In this document: positions 27,949 to 38,559 of the stretch, piece after piece | Layout of the letters: every line of letters begins with the position of its first letter | Numbering within the stretch: position 1 is the stretch's first letter | Assembly: GCF_026262505.1 (NCBI RefSeq) | Contig: NC_067207.1 | Coordinates: 26,008,082-26,072,081, forward strand | Direction: 5' to 3' | Source of the DNA: Trichomonas vaginalis G3 | Lineage: Eukaryota > Parabasalia > Trichomonadida > Trichomonadidae | Length of the DNA: 64,000 nt | Made by a program: the position numbers and the translations under genes | Notes under the pieces: model-generated | Seen by the model: only the letters and a program-made list of their open reading frames with translations | What the model was told of the DNA's origin: nothing | Databases searched by the model: none

Positions 27949-28314
27949 TTACTGTAAAGGTACGATGTCGCCCTCTGTGTTTATGAAGAACGCCCGACCC
28001 GAGAAGTGTAAGAGTCCTCTGAGAATTTGGGCAATTCGTACAGTTGGGTTCTCTCTGTTTGGAAGTAGTATCCAAGGACGCTTGGCAAAGAACTTCAAGA
28101 GGACTTCTTTCTTCATCTCTTTTATGTCGTCGAAAGGAGTGTTTTCTGGTATTTGCAGGACAATTCCAGTGTCAATTTCAATTTTAAGCGCACTTCTTCC
28201 AGACACCCAGCCTGCAATGGTCTTGTTTGACTTCAGATGGCTCAGGTAGTTCCTAACTAGCTCATTTATCTCTATAAGGTAGATTGCCTCATCTGCTGGG
28301 TCTATGTCGGTCAT
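27949..28314 (-). CDS. 121-aa conserved Maverick protein beside a repeat array
   Basis: The protein starts MTDIDPADEAIYLIEINEL and has conserved blocks SGRSALKIEIDTGI, AKRPWILLPNRENP and LLHFSGRAFFIN. A well-conserved homologue is at 55734-56099, and a remnant of the N-terminus at about 61200-61298. In every case its start codon abuts a short tandem-repeat array, and a gene beginning MSDVPP or similar lies on the other side. The family is unknown. The constant linkage suggests the protein and the array act together (inference). Confidence 0.65.
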   Translation of the reverse strand: MTDIDPADEAIYLIEINELVRNYLSHLKSNKTIAGWVSGRSALKIEIDTGIVLQIPENTPFDDIKEMKKEVLLKFFAKRPWILLPNRENPTVRIAQILRGLLHFSGRAFFINTEGDIVPLQ

Positions 28315-28708
28315 TGTTTCAAGACGAGTCTTTTACTTTTTCAAGACGAGTCTTTTACTTTTTCAAGACGAGTCTTTTACTTTTTCAAGACGAGTCTTTT
28401 ACTTTTTCAAGACAAGTCTTTTACTTTTTCAAGACAAGTCTTTTACTTTTTCAAGACAAGACCCGTTATTTTTCAAGAAATTTTTTGGTGTAAAGTTCTC
28501 AAATTTGAGAACAGTGGTCTTGATTTCAGACGATACCCGTACTTTTTCAAGACAAGTCTTTTACTTTTTCAAGACAAGTCTTTTACTTTTTCAAGACAAG
28601 TCTTTTACTTTTTCAAGACAAGTCTTTTACTTTTTCAAGACAAGTCTTTTATTGTTTCAAGACAAGTCTTTTATTGTTTCAAGACAAGTCTTTTATTGTT
28701 TCAAGACA
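28315..28708. repeat. 22-bp palindromic tandem array with central TCTCAAATTTGAGA core
   Basis: About fourteen 22-bp units of the form CAAGACRAGTCTTTTACTTTTT fill the space between divergent start codons at 28314 and 28709. Each unit holds the dyad AAGAC-nn-GTCTT. The first units read GACGAG, the rest GACAAG. Near the middle a non-repeat island carries the perfect palindrome GTTCTCAAATTTGAGAAC (28495-28512). The array looks like iterons flanking a core, so it may be a bidirectional regulatory region or an origin. Confidence 0.85.
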
Positions 28709-29305
28709 ATGTCCGACGTACCACCAACCGAGCCCATATCCCAACCAGAGGAACCTAAAGCACCAGCCCCTGCACCTCAGCAACCTCAGTTCCAACAAGT
28801 ACCTCAGTTCCAACAAGTACCTCCGAATTACTACCAATTTCCAAATTACTACCAAATACCTCCTCAAGGCTTCCCGAACTACCCTCCTCAGCCTATGCCT
28901 TACTGCCCTAACCCTTGGATGTTCATGTCAAACCCTCCACCCCAATTCCAATTCCAATCTCAATCCAAGAGAGACCAAGAGTTCGAAGAAGGTCTGAACC
29001 GTTTACGCAAAGAGTATGCCACAGCCCCTATGGAAGACGACAGGCTTTCAGTCTCTTCCCTAAGGTCGACCAATTCGACTCGTACCACAGATTCGGTTCG
29101 TGACCGTGACGACTACCTCAAGCAGTCTGAGAGACTCTTCATCCTACAACCATTTACAGTTGGAGCTCTCAAGAACATGCGCAATTACGAAGGTCAGACA
29201 CCAGCTGGAGACCGCAAAACAGACGTACTCGCAAGAGCAGTCCAACTGGTCAAGACAAAGACCGAGATAGTCGACTTCATTCTTGCAGCTTGCCCATACA
29301 AGTAA
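28709..29305 (+). CDS. 198-aa Pro/Gln-rich Maverick protein
   Basis: It begins MSDVPPTEPISQPEEPKAP; residues ~20-95 are low complexity, rich in Pro, Gln, Tyr and Phe (QFQQVPQFQQVPPNYYQF). The C-terminal half is charged and helical, with a SLRSTNSTRTTDSVRDRDDY segment and the end VDFILAACPYK. I place the start at the ATG leaving the repeat array; the open frame through the array is repeat-encoded. A fragment of the same start (MSDVPP) follows the corresponding array in copy 3. The function is unknown; a disordered scaffold or condensate-forming protein would fit. Confidence 0.6.
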   Translation: MSDVPPTEPISQPEEPKAPAPAPQQPQFQQVPQFQQVPPNYYQFPNYYQIPPQGFPNYPPQPMPYCPNPWMFMSNPPPQFQFQSQSKRDQEFEEGLNRLRKEYATAPMEDDRLSVSSLRSTNSTRTTDSVRDRDDYLKQSERLFILQPFTVGALKNMRNYEGQTPAGDRKTDVLARAVQLVKTKTEIVDFILAACPYK

Positions 29306-29339
29306 AAAAATAAACAATTACGAGTTAAACTTTTTATTC

Positions 29340-29540
29340 TTTCTTTTCTGAGTTGTTTAGAGCTGGTTTCTCTTGTAGAACCTTTCGTACTCTTCCATGG
29401 TCATGTAATTGCGAATTTTGGTACGCAATTCCAGGTTCGTTGTTTTTGAACCTATGTATGTAACGCTTCCATCCTCCTCGGGAAGTAAGCTGCTAACATC
29501 TGACCAAGTTTTCTCGGTGACTCGGAGCTCATAAAAATGT
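29340..29540 (-). pseudogene. Small broken minus-strand frame
   Basis: A protein-like minus-strand frame (ending MEEYERFYKRNQL) is visible, but without a start codon in frame. I treat it as a broken cargo gene of the element. Confidence 0.3.
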
Positions 29541-29572
29541 CACTTTTTAAACGTTAAGTTTTTAGTCTTATT

Positions 29573-29767
29573 TTACCCTTTGTTTACCCTTTGTTTGTCA
29601 ATGTAGTATTGGAGTGCAATTTCTCCAAATTCTCTATGTCGGAGTTCTTCAGCATTTTCCAAGGTGTGCCTGGAGAACTCAAAGAAGTTGTCAAGAACAT
29701 ACTGCCATGCTGCTCTTCTGAGTTCGTCGGTATTTTGGAAGTGTTGCACCTTCGAGTCTTCGGACAT
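29573..29767 (-). CDS. 64-aa acidic/helical Maverick protein
   Basis: The product MSEDSKVQHFQNTDELRRAA... is helical, with EFSRHTLENAEELRHREFG. Its ATG is preceded on the minus strand by GTGTCATTTTTTC, a good Inr match. A remnant of its N-terminal part recurs at about 58250-58312 in copy 3. Function is unknown. Confidence 0.5.
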   Translation of the reverse strand: MSEDSKVQHFQNTDELRRAAWQYVLDNFFEFSRHTLENAEELRHREFGEIALQYYIDKQRVNKG

Positions 29768-29810
29768 GAAAAAATGACACTTTTTCTATTAAACCGTTTT
29801 GGCATTTCTC

Positions 29811-29990
29811 ATGAGTGAGTATAGTTCTGCCGAACCATTGGAAGAGAAGAAGTACCCTTGCTGGCAAAAGACAAAAATAGTTGCCTTAGTTGTCATTGCA
29901 ATTGTACTCGTAATTGAATTCATTGTACTTCTCTTCACGTACATAAAACTCAGCAATGGTATTTGCTTTAAGAAGCTACCATCTTACTAA
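29811..29990 (+). CDS. 59-aa single-span membrane protein
   Basis: After a short acidic N-terminus (MSEYSSAEPLEEKKYP) there is one strong transmembrane helix (IVALVVIAIVLVIEFIVLLF) and a short tail with Cys and Lys. The ATG at 29811 is preferred to an upstream in-frame TTG. It is divergent from the 64-aa gene across about 40 bp. It is a possible membrane or envelope-interacting protein; no family was recognised. Confidence 0.5.
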   Translation: MSEYSSAEPLEEKKYPCWQKTKIVALVVIAIVLVIEFIVLLFTYIKLSNGICFKKLPSY

Positions 29991-30067
29991 GACTAAACAC
30001 TTACATTTTTCAAGCTTGACTTTTTACAATTTGAACTTTGTTGCTGAATTCAGCAAAAATATATTTT

Positions 30068-30121
30068 AGGGTAGAAGGGTATATCTAACCTCTTTTCTAA
30101 CCTCTTTTCTACCCTCTTGAA
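30068..30121. repeat. GGTAGA-box palindrome, copy after the membrane protein gene
   Basis: A run reading GGGTAGAAGGGTATATCTAACC continues with CTAACC and CTACCC boxes, next to an AAATATATTTT palindrome. It is one member of the intergenic box-palindrome family described in the findings. Confidence 0.7.
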
Positions 30122-30198
30122 TTTGTCATGAGTTTTCCCGAAATAAAAAATAAAGTTGGTTTTTTTAAAAAAATATTTTTTATTTTTATTGTAAGAAC

Positions 30199-31066
30199 AT
30201 GTTAGCAACAACAGCACCAAACTCGTTAGTCATGAATCCTACGTCAATGTTAGTAGAGATGAAAAGCTTCATTCCTTCTTCATATACTTTCGAAACAGAA
30301 ATCCAGAAGATAAAGCAGGAACTTTTAACAAGTAATTTAGACTGTAGTGCGAAAGATGAAACAAATGAACAGTATCTTTATGAAATGCAGGATATTATTG
30401 ACCATTTACCCAAATTGCCTGAAATCCAACAACAAAAGCTTACTATTCCAGAATTCGATGAAATAGAAGTCAAAGCAACTGACTCAGTAGAAATAAAGAA
30501 GTTCATACGAAAGGTTAACTATGAGTTTCTTGGATTTCATTGCAACCACAAAGTCATGGACAAAGATTGCGATATGGTATATAAGAACATCTCTGACATA
30601 TACAAATCTGGGGAGTTTAAGACCTACGACAACTTTGTTTCGTTAGTTGCAAAATGTGTATGCAGATAAGAGATAAAGATAGAAGAGGTAAGATATGGAA
30701 TGAACAGATAAAACCCGCAACTTTTGAGTTAAAGAGAGCAATTGACGCCTTAGTCATACTAGCAGTAAGGTTTCAGAATATAACGCAAAAATGAACCCAC
30801 AATGTTCTAAATGTAAAGCAGCAATGAGGAAATATAACTACTCCGTCAAAGAGATAGAACGTATGCGAAACGACTATGCTGACTTAAAGAGGGAGGCAGA
30901 GAAACCAGCAGAAGATAAAATGGACATGTTGACATTTCTAAACAAAAACTATCCAACAGCTGACGATTTCCTTCTTTCAGATGTCAAGAAGAAATATAAA
31001 GAAACTTTCGGCATTGTGAAAACATTCGATATCCTTCGTGAAAATAGAAGCTACGAAACTGTTTAG
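30199..31066 (+). pseudogene. Maverick gene with CxxC motif, broken copy
   Basis: This is the broken counterpart, with about one or two breaks, of the open gene at 56706-57620. It is preceded by the same ATTTTTTATTTTTATTGTAAG leader (in parts). Function is unknown; the family carries a NPQCSKCKAAMRKYN segment. Confidence 0.65.
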
Positions 31067-31112
31067 AATTTCACGAATTCACAATGTTTACCATGTAAAA
31101 CGCTTATAAAAT

Positions 31113-31353
31113 AACTGGGGTAGAAATGAGGTAGAAAACGGGGTAGATATACCCTTCTACCCTAAAATATATTTTTATTGAATTCTGAGTAAAATTCTGA
31201 GTAAAATATATTTTAGGGCTTGTGTCAAACCGTTGAGTTTTCACAAAATTTAAAAAATAACGTTTACCATGTGAAACGTTTATAAAATAACTGGGGTAGA
31301 AATGAGGGTAGAAAACGGGGTAGATATACCCTTCTACCCTAAAATATATTTTT
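31113..31353. repeat. Two GGTAGA-box palindromes
   Basis: Two copies (31113-31171 and 31291-31353) of three spaced GGTAGA boxes, then GGGGTAGATATACCC and CTACCC, ending in AAAATATATTTTT. The DNA between them repeats the GTTTACCATGT(A/G)AAACG segment. There is no gene in this 400-bp interval. Confidence 0.7.
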
Positions 31354-31491
31354 GCTGAAAAAAATGACCAAATTTCATGAAATTTCTCTAGACCGACTTT
31401 TACCGGTCTAGCCTAAAACTCATGAAAATCGTGAAAAATAACAGAGTATTTTGACAACTTCAAACAAGCAGAGTAAATGAACCATTTATTT

Positions 31492-32366
31492 TTATTGACT
31501 TTTTACAATTTGAACTTTGTTCGCGTAGATATGAATTCTGAAAGAAGTATGAGGGTCTTGTATGACTTTGTACTTCTCCCATAGTTCATGTCTGTCAAAC
31601 TTACCTGCCATGGACTCTTTCATAAGTTCCATGAAATCGTCTTCGGACAATCCAGGGAAAAGTATGATATCAGTAAGTATTCTTTTAACATCCTTACTTA
31701 AACTCTTTGCTGTCTGTACACAAATGACAACTGAGATGTTAAAGTGTCTGAGCTTCTTAAGAATTCGACACATATCTTGTTCTCTGTTCTTTAACAAAGG
31801 ATGAGAAGCAAAGTCATCTAAGATAAGAAGACATCTGTGAGGGTAAGTCTTCCAATCGTAAGATTGCAATTTCTTCGAAATGTATTCTATCTCTTTCTGT
31901 TTGTTTCTGAAGTGTTTCTTCTCTAATATTCTCTGCATTTCCTCATTTGGGTCTTTAAACTTCGAATTTGACATACTCATTTATAGCATTGTACTTCAAA
32001 ACTCTTCTTTGGTACTTCTTTATCCAATCTAACAACTCAGAGTCTTTTTATACATACTAACTTAGACTTTTTTATAATATCTTTGAACGAATTGACGGTT
32101 TGGTCAAATTGACCAGAAGTACTACAAATGACTACTAACTCATAGAATGGGTTCTTCTCATCTAGTTCTTGTTGTTGTGCAGCCATTTTAAGATAAGTGA
32201 AAGTCTTACCCGACCCAGGTGGTGCGATTAGACCTGTTATACCATTCTGAGCAAATAAGAACTTGTCATGTATAGGCTTTATCTGAGCATTTTCTAACTT
32301 CCTCTTGTTCTTGTTTAAAACATTCTCAAATTTCTTGTCAATGTCAGCAAACTTTTTTTCTAACAT
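31492..32366 (-). pseudogene. A32/FtsK-HerA-like packaging ATPase, broken
   Basis: A P-loop (APPGSGKTFTYLK) and a Walker B-like LLILDDF are visible. Maverick packaging ATPases of the A32 type drive DNA into capsids. The gene is broken, with about one to two breaks. A second broken copy lies at 62930-63800. Confidence 0.7.
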
Positions 32367-32406
32367 ATTTTTAGAAAAATTAAAATTTTTATCTTTTTTG
32401 AAAATG

Positions 32407-32849
32407 TCTAGCGATTTCGCTATCTATATTCGAGACAAACTTTTCGACAGCAAAACATCTGTAGACCATAAAATCTTACATAGTGTAAACAAGAAAGGGG
32501 AATTTGTTCTAAAGTTCTGTTTCTGGAATATGACAAGAACCATAAAACATTAGCAGAGCAGTCTTAAAATTTGTCAATGACAGACTTGTTGACAGAGATG
32601 ACGCCGATTGGAAAGCTGAAGTCCAACAAAAGTTCTTAGAATGCAAAGAAGACACATGCGCTGTTCTTGAAGATGAAATAGAAAACAGAATAGAAGAGCT
32701 ATTAAAGGACAAAGACTTTTACAAAATATGGTTCTGAGAAGTTTGACATAACTCCACCAGAGAAGAAGAAGAAGAGAGAGAAGAAAGAAAAGAAAGTAGA
32801 AGAAGAGAAGAAAGAACCTGAACCAGAGAAAAAGAAATTTGACATGTAA
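32407..32849 (+). pseudogene. Small Maverick gene with Lys/Glu-rich tail, broken
   Basis: It starts MSSDFAIYIRDKLFDSK, divergent from the ATPase gene. Coding-like sequence ends in a Lys/Glu/Pro-rich tail. It is broken, with about two or three breaks. A second copy begins at 63834 and leaves the window. The family is unknown. Confidence 0.5.
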
Positions 32850-32865
32850 AAATAAAATTTTATTT

Positions 32866-33285
32866 TTAGAACATTTCTGGGTCAATGTCAATGTTCTCTT
32901 CCTCTTTAGGAGCAAACACTGGTTTAGACTCTAAAATCTTTTTACCCAATTTACCTTGAACTTCAACTATCTTAGACTCATAATATTCATAGTCGTCTGC
33001 TTTCTTTGGTTCATAAGGTATAACAAGTTTGTATGCTTTGCCTTCTTTCGAGTTTTGAGAACTTCTGTCAAAATTTTCTTTGACTGCTAACAAACCTTCT
33101 ATGTCTAAGTCTTCAAATTTCGCACCATTTTTAGTCACAATAGCAAACTTAACTGGTTCGATGTTCCAAACTTTGTCAAATGTAGACTTTTCAAAATGGT
33201 AGAAGTAAACATTCAAATAAGCGAATGGGTCTAGTTCTTCTTTGACTTCTGTCATGTACTTGTTTACTGAGATGAATTTTGCCAT
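32866..33285 (-). CDS. 139-aa Maverick protein, unknown
   Basis: The open frame MAKFISVNKYMTEVKEELDP... contains KFAIVTKNGAKFEDLDIEG and a charged, Lys/Glu-rich second half ending NIDIDPEMF. It lacks recognisable motifs. It lies between the ATPase-side gene and the SF3 helicase in the otherwise decayed right half of the element, and is one of the few open frames left there. It may be a single-stranded DNA-binding or accessory replication protein judged from position only. Confidence 0.5.
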   Translation of the reverse strand: MAKFISVNKYMTEVKEELDPFAYLNVYFYHFEKSTFDKVWNIEPVKFAIVTKNGAKFEDLDIEGLLAVKENFDRSSQNSKEGKAYKLVIPYEPKKADDYEYYESKIVEVQGKLGKKILESKPVFAPKEEENIDIDPEMF

Positions 33286-33339
33286 CTTTTCTATCGGATA
33301 AAAAAAATATTTTTTTAAAATTTACTCAGAAAAATTTTT

Positions 33340-34550
33340 CTTTGTATATACGCCGTTCTGAACATCTAAAGATTTTTGACATTTGCCAAGAATGTTCGTT
33401 TAGACGCTGTCATATAACCATACTCTTGGCAATATTGTTTATATTCATCGTACAATGACCTTTCATCTAAACACTCAAAGTTAGTCTCATCTATAAACAG
33501 TTCATAACACTCTTGTTTGCTTCTAACAATGTTTGTCTTTCTTCGGTATGTGGAATTTGTCTTGGATTGAACTTTGAAATATCTAATGTCATGAAATATG
33601 AAAAAGTGGTTGTAAAAGTAGGTGTCAAAGTTTCTGCTAAGTCGTCAAATATTCTGTATCTTGCATATGAGAATCTGACGTTCTGACAACTACATATCTT
33701 CTGTCAGAACTTTCTAACTTCATCGGAACAGCATTGTTTGAAACCATAATGAAAGTTTGCAACATTTTCACAAACTCTTTGGTCTTATACTTTCTTTCAA
33801 CAACTCCAACTTTGTCTGTTATAAGACTCTTCAAAGCATCTGAGTTCAAAACTTTGTGTTGTATCTATACTTTGAAGTTCGTTACATACTATAAGTTTCA
33901 TATTCTCTATTGAAGAGTTAAATTTACCGCAGATGTTTTCTAAGTTTGTCATATTCGGATTCGAATAGCCCTCTAACAGTTTGCATAAAATATCTGTAAA
34001 GAAAGTGTTCTTACCAGTTCCTTGTTTTCCAATTATAATGAGAGCAGTTTCATTTTTAGCACTTGGATGTTGTAAGATGTTTGCAAACCAACATAAGATA
34101 TACTCATAGACTCTTTCGTTTCCATTGCATATAATTTCTTTGACATGGTCTAACCAAGCTTCTATAACATTTTCTTTCCATTCTACTTGTTCGTATTTAT
34201 ATCCAGTGAAGATAGAATAGAAGTTTGGAGAAGGTGTATAGAACTTTATACCACGAACTGAAAAATCTTCTAACTTTGACAATAAGATATCCCAAGCATC
34301 TAACATCTTCATGCCAACTTGTACGACTTTTATTTTCTTAAGTTTCTGTCTACATTCTTGTTCTGAAACTATTGTGCTCTTGGTTTGTTAAAGACAACAT
34401 CCCATTCTTTCATGACATAACATTCTGGGCAGAGTCGACATAAATGACTAAACGTTTCAAATTCTCGACTGCTTTGTTATAGTCTCTAAATGGACACATA
34501 TTTCTGAACGCTTGGAAGTCATAAAAATCTGAAACATCTATTCTGTACAT
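33340..34550 (-). pseudogene. SF3 (D5-like) helicase, broken
   Basis: A Walker A of the SF3 type (IIIGKQGTGKNTFFT) and a downstream VSNNAVPMKLESSDRRY motif C/sensor region identify a D5-like superfamily 3 helicase. In related virophages and large DNA viruses it unwinds DNA at replication. The gene is broken, with several breaks. Confidence 0.7.
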
Positions 34551-34578
34551 TTTTTATAAAAATAAAAAAATATTTTTT

Positions 34579-35376
34579 TTATTCTTGACTTTGTTGTTCC
34601 ATTTGTTGCATTTGTTGTTCTTGAGCTATTTGTTGTTGAAGTTGTTCTTGTAGTACAATACTTTCACCAGTTGCATCTTCCAATTCGAAACTTTCTGCCG
34701 TCATTGACAAATACATAGGACATAAAAGTTTTACAGGAACAAAGTTTGCGTCAACTAAGGTTAAGTTTATGTTTGCTAAAGTGTTTGAGTTTACTAAAGC
34801 TGAAAACTCTGCATTCGAATGAACAATAGGCAAACCAGCAGAGAAAGTGTTGTTTATACGCATGAGTATCTTTTGGTCATAGTAGTTTCTGTCGACATTC
34901 GAATAGCACTTTGAACCTAAGTTTGAAACAATATATAAAATAGGTGTACTTAAAGTCAATGGAACAGACATTCCTTGTATGACACCTTTTCCTGTTATAG
35001 GAAACTGTTGGTAGTAAAAAACCAGATATAAGTTTTGTATTATAGCTCATATCGTTTATACTAAACTCGGTCGGACATCCAAACATAATGAAACCTGCTC
35101 TAGTTGCAGCACATGTTACATCCGTCCTTAAAGTATTAAATAAGTCAACAAAACCTGTTGGTGGTATATCTGAGTAAGTATCTTCAAAGAGTATTTTTTA
35201 CCATTCACAACAATAAAATCTTCTGGTGTCAAAAGAGCAAAACAGGCTTTAGTCGTCATCGTGTTTAAGGTCAGTTTACAATATCGTCCTTGAGGACTTT
35301 GTAAGTTTGTTGTTATAGAATTATATGACTCAGGGTTTTTAGTCGTAATAGTATAAACCACTATGTCTTCTGCCAT
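34579..35376 (-). pseudogene. Candidate minor capsid (penton-like) gene, broken
   Basis: Strand-rich, Asn/Thr/Leu-rich coding-like sequence starting MAEDIVVYTITTKNPE and ending in a Gln-rich tail (QQQIAQEQQMQQMEQQ). The size (~265 codons) and position beside the probable major capsid gene suit a single jelly-roll penton protein. The assignment is inference. It is broken, with about two breaks. Confidence 0.4.
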
Positions 35377-35380
35377 TTAC

Positions 35381-35959
35381 TTAGCAAGTAAATTTTAATG
35401 AAATGTTGTGGTCGTCAAATATTTTTATGACGTCTGGGAAACTATATTTTAAGTTCAACGTTTCACCTCCTTTCATAACGTATATCTTGTCAATGACATT
35501 GTATGAAACACCACAGCAACTAATGTCGGGTTCTATTTCTTTGATGTTTATATCGTCTGCCTCTGTCAAAAGTTTCAATAGTTCTTTCAAAACTTCATGA
35601 GGTGCAATGACATATGAGTTCACTTTTACAGGGTTGTGTTCGACCAAGTTTAACATTATACCCAAAGCTTGACAAATCTTCTCCTGAGTTTTAAGTTTGT
35701 CTTTAAGTTGTTGGTAGTCGTTTCGAATATCTGCAACAGAACTTAAGTCTCTGCTAACTTCAGGTATGTTGGTGTTCTTTTACAGGAACTATTGTTATAC
35801 CATCTTGGTCTTCGTATGGTTTCCCCACTTCAACATCTCTTTCTTTGACATTGACAACAACACTTTGACTGTTTGTTTGAGTTGGTGAATTTAACTTCAC
35901 ATCTGCCACCGCCATTAAACCTTTTGAAACACTTACGCTTCTATTTTTCGGAAATGACA
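35381..35959 (-). pseudogene. Unknown Maverick gene, broken
   Basis: It starts MSFPKNRSVSVSKGLMAVAD and includes KIYVMKGGETLNLKYSF further on. It is broken, with about one or two breaks. The start is head-to-head with the next plus-strand fragment across about a dozen bp of TTTACTTAGAATAAAAA, matching the element promoter motif. Confidence 0.4.
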
Positions 35960-35971
35960 TTTTACTTAGAA

Positions 35972-36352
35972 TAAAAAGATGGACGTATTTGAGTATCTCT
36001 TCGAATTGAAGCAAAACAAAGTTTACACACACAAACAATTACAAATACATTGACAGAATAGTTCTTTATACAAACAATGGAAATGTTATAGAATAGCAGT
36101 CTTTGCTGAACCTAAAATATTTTCATAAAGCAAAGAAAGTTGGTATAACCGAAATGGTGAAAGTTCTTGAAGCAGACAAAAATATATAAACTTCAAAACT
36201 TGACAGATATTTCTAAAGGTAAGTTTATCTTACAATTTTATGTCAAAACTGGCGTACTGTCAATATTTGACGGAGAGAAGTCAGTTCAAGAACAACTTAC
36301 TGACCTGCTGCCAAAATCTGCTCGATGGAAGCTGTCGTTATTGCCAATCTGA
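35972..36352 (+). pseudogene. Small plus-strand Maverick gene, broken
   Basis: It begins MDVFEYLFELKQNKVYTHKQ. It is broken, with a few breaks. Unknown function. Confidence 0.35.
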
Positions 36353-36368
36353 GGAGCCCCAGCAGGTT

Positions 36369-38509
36369 TCATCGAACGAATTTCAAAAGAGCATCTTCCG
36401 TGAAAAGTGCTATTGGTTTTGTAAACTTCTTTGCTTTCAATTCATCTGGACCGTCTCTGTCACCAGTATATTGTATTTGAACTGTACCAACAGTTGAAAT
36501 ACCACCCATAAAGTCTTCTGAGTCAGCAAATGGAATGCCAAGCCAAAAGTTTGAACGGTCTCCATTTGTATATTGAGTTTTTTGAGCTCCTGTATGGGTC
36601 CATACTTTCACATATGGCATAATAGAACTTTGCATTTCAGGGTTAATGGTTGTTGTGAAGTTGTTGTTAAAGTTCATAGCATCTAATGTCAAGTTGTATG
36701 ACCTCATATCCTCAACTGTAGAATATTCTTCTCTTGGATAAGTATTTGCCATCTATGTTTATATGATATTTAATACCAGGGTTGTAGAAGCAAGAATAGT
36801 CATTTATAGTTCGTCTGAACAGTACAAACATAGTATCTGCATGTTTCATTGCAGTTGTTAAAGGCAATATCTGTTCTTGCACCTGGGTCAGCACTTTGGT
36901 TTCCAACTTCACCTGCAAAGTCTTTGACAGATATTTGGTGTATAGGGAACATAAGTGGAAACTGCAATATATTTGGCAGCTAAAGCATTTGAAATATCTG
37001 GGTCCAACATATAACTGCAAGTCTGCTTTCTATTTCTCTTGCATTCAAACTTTTCGCATGTGAACTTAACTGGGTCCCAAGCATTCCAGCAGCATTGAAA
37101 TAATAGTTTACTTCAGTGTTGAGGTTTGAGAAACCAAAGTCTAAGTCAACTTTGTCTTTGCAAAAGTCAATGACTTGTTCCACCAGTTAGCTGTAAGAGT
37201 GAATGGTCTTGCGTTGGTGCAATGACTAAGTTATTTTTGCTTGGAGTAAGTTCGATAGAAAATTTTTCCTGCCCAGTTTGGCAAGTATCTTAAAAACCTG
37301 AAGATGAGGAAAGATTGACAAAGGAACTCTAAGTTTCAGTTTTTACTTTGGTTACTGCTGCTGCAGTTTGTCCAGAAAGGTCACATAAACTCTGGAACGT
37401 TAGGGTCAAGTCTTCTTTATTTTCTCAATGTTGCATACTGGTCTGTTTGTTCTCTAGCTTGTGGTTGTACTGAGTTTCTCAAAGCGAACCATTCATAGTT
37501 TGCCCATGTTACTGTTTGAACTAAGTCAGAGTTAGAATATATCTTATATCCCATGAAAACTTCTGGAGCATATTGGTATCCGACATAGAAAATTCCATTG
37601 CAACCTTTCTTGTCAGACAACTTGGCAGAAGGTTTTATTTCATGTCTTGTTCCACGTATAAGAAAGAGTTGTCAATAGAAATTATATGAAAACCTGTCGC
37701 AAGCAATATCTACTGTTGTTGAAGAACCTTCTCCAAACTCACCTACGTTTCCATAAGAAACAGCAGTTGTAATTCGTAAGTTCCAGGAACTATTTCTGAC
37801 CTTCTAATGGCATTGTCGCATTCGTTTATACCATTCGGAAACATTTCCATTATGGCATATCCAAAACTGTTGGCGTTATATTCTGAGCGGCGTACATTCA
37901 TATGAGTAAAAATATTAGAATAGTTGGATTTATTGTCATAATAGAACCCACGTGGACCAAGCTTTACTTTCTTCCTGACTGAGTTTAACTCTTCTTTTTC
38001 CTTCATTGCCCTCTGCTTGAAGTTGTTGCATCTTTGCATTATGTTCATCTAGTATGTTGCAAATTTCCCATGTCCTTTTTGCCTTTTGGCTCTGGTCGCC
38101 CATCTCAGGTAACCTATATCCTATGAAAGAGTTTGTCATAGTCTGTATTTGAGTCTTTGCGTATTGTTTGCATGACTCTTTCCTGAGTTCTGGTTCAAGC
38201 TCTTCAAACAGAGCTTGTCCATATGGAATAAGCTCGTTTCCAAATATATGTTTTTGTAGCCATTTCTGGTTTTTCTTTCCATGTTACCAACTATATCTTT
38301 TGTGAATGGGAAAGCTTTACCCAATCTTTCAGTCTTGCGTCGTTTATTTCTGTAGTTGGTTTTATTTTGTCAAGGAACATGTTTTTCAATACTAACATTT
38401 CATTTGGTACTGTCCATTGAGTTTTCTTAAAATATTCATCCCTTCTCAGGTCATTGTCTGCCAAAGTAAAGTTTTTATGACATTTTGTAACTTTCGTTTG
38501 CAAGGTCAT
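36369..38509 (-). pseudogene. Probable major capsid protein gene, broken
   Basis: About 2.1 kb of minus-strand coding-like sequence, rich in Asn, Tyr, Phe and beta-strand patterns (for example FGYAIMEMFPNG and VTWANYEWFALRN). Length (about 700 codons) and place fit the double jelly-roll major capsid protein of Mavericks. The identification is by position and composition, not by a clear motif. It is broken, with many breaks. Confidence 0.45.
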
Positions 38510-38559
38510 GTAACAATAGGTTCTCTTCCTTCGCTCTCCCTAACTTTCTTCTAAACTCT

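Noticed and set aside
28304-28708. N-terminal extension of the Pro/Gln-rich frame through FKTSLLLFQD-type repeats
   Set aside because: Encoded entirely by the 22-bp array, which cycles through all three frames; the true start is the ATG leaving the array.
36369-36752. Separate 127-codon gene starting MANTYPREE
   Set aside because: It lies within the larger decayed capsid-like region and is better treated as part of that fossil.
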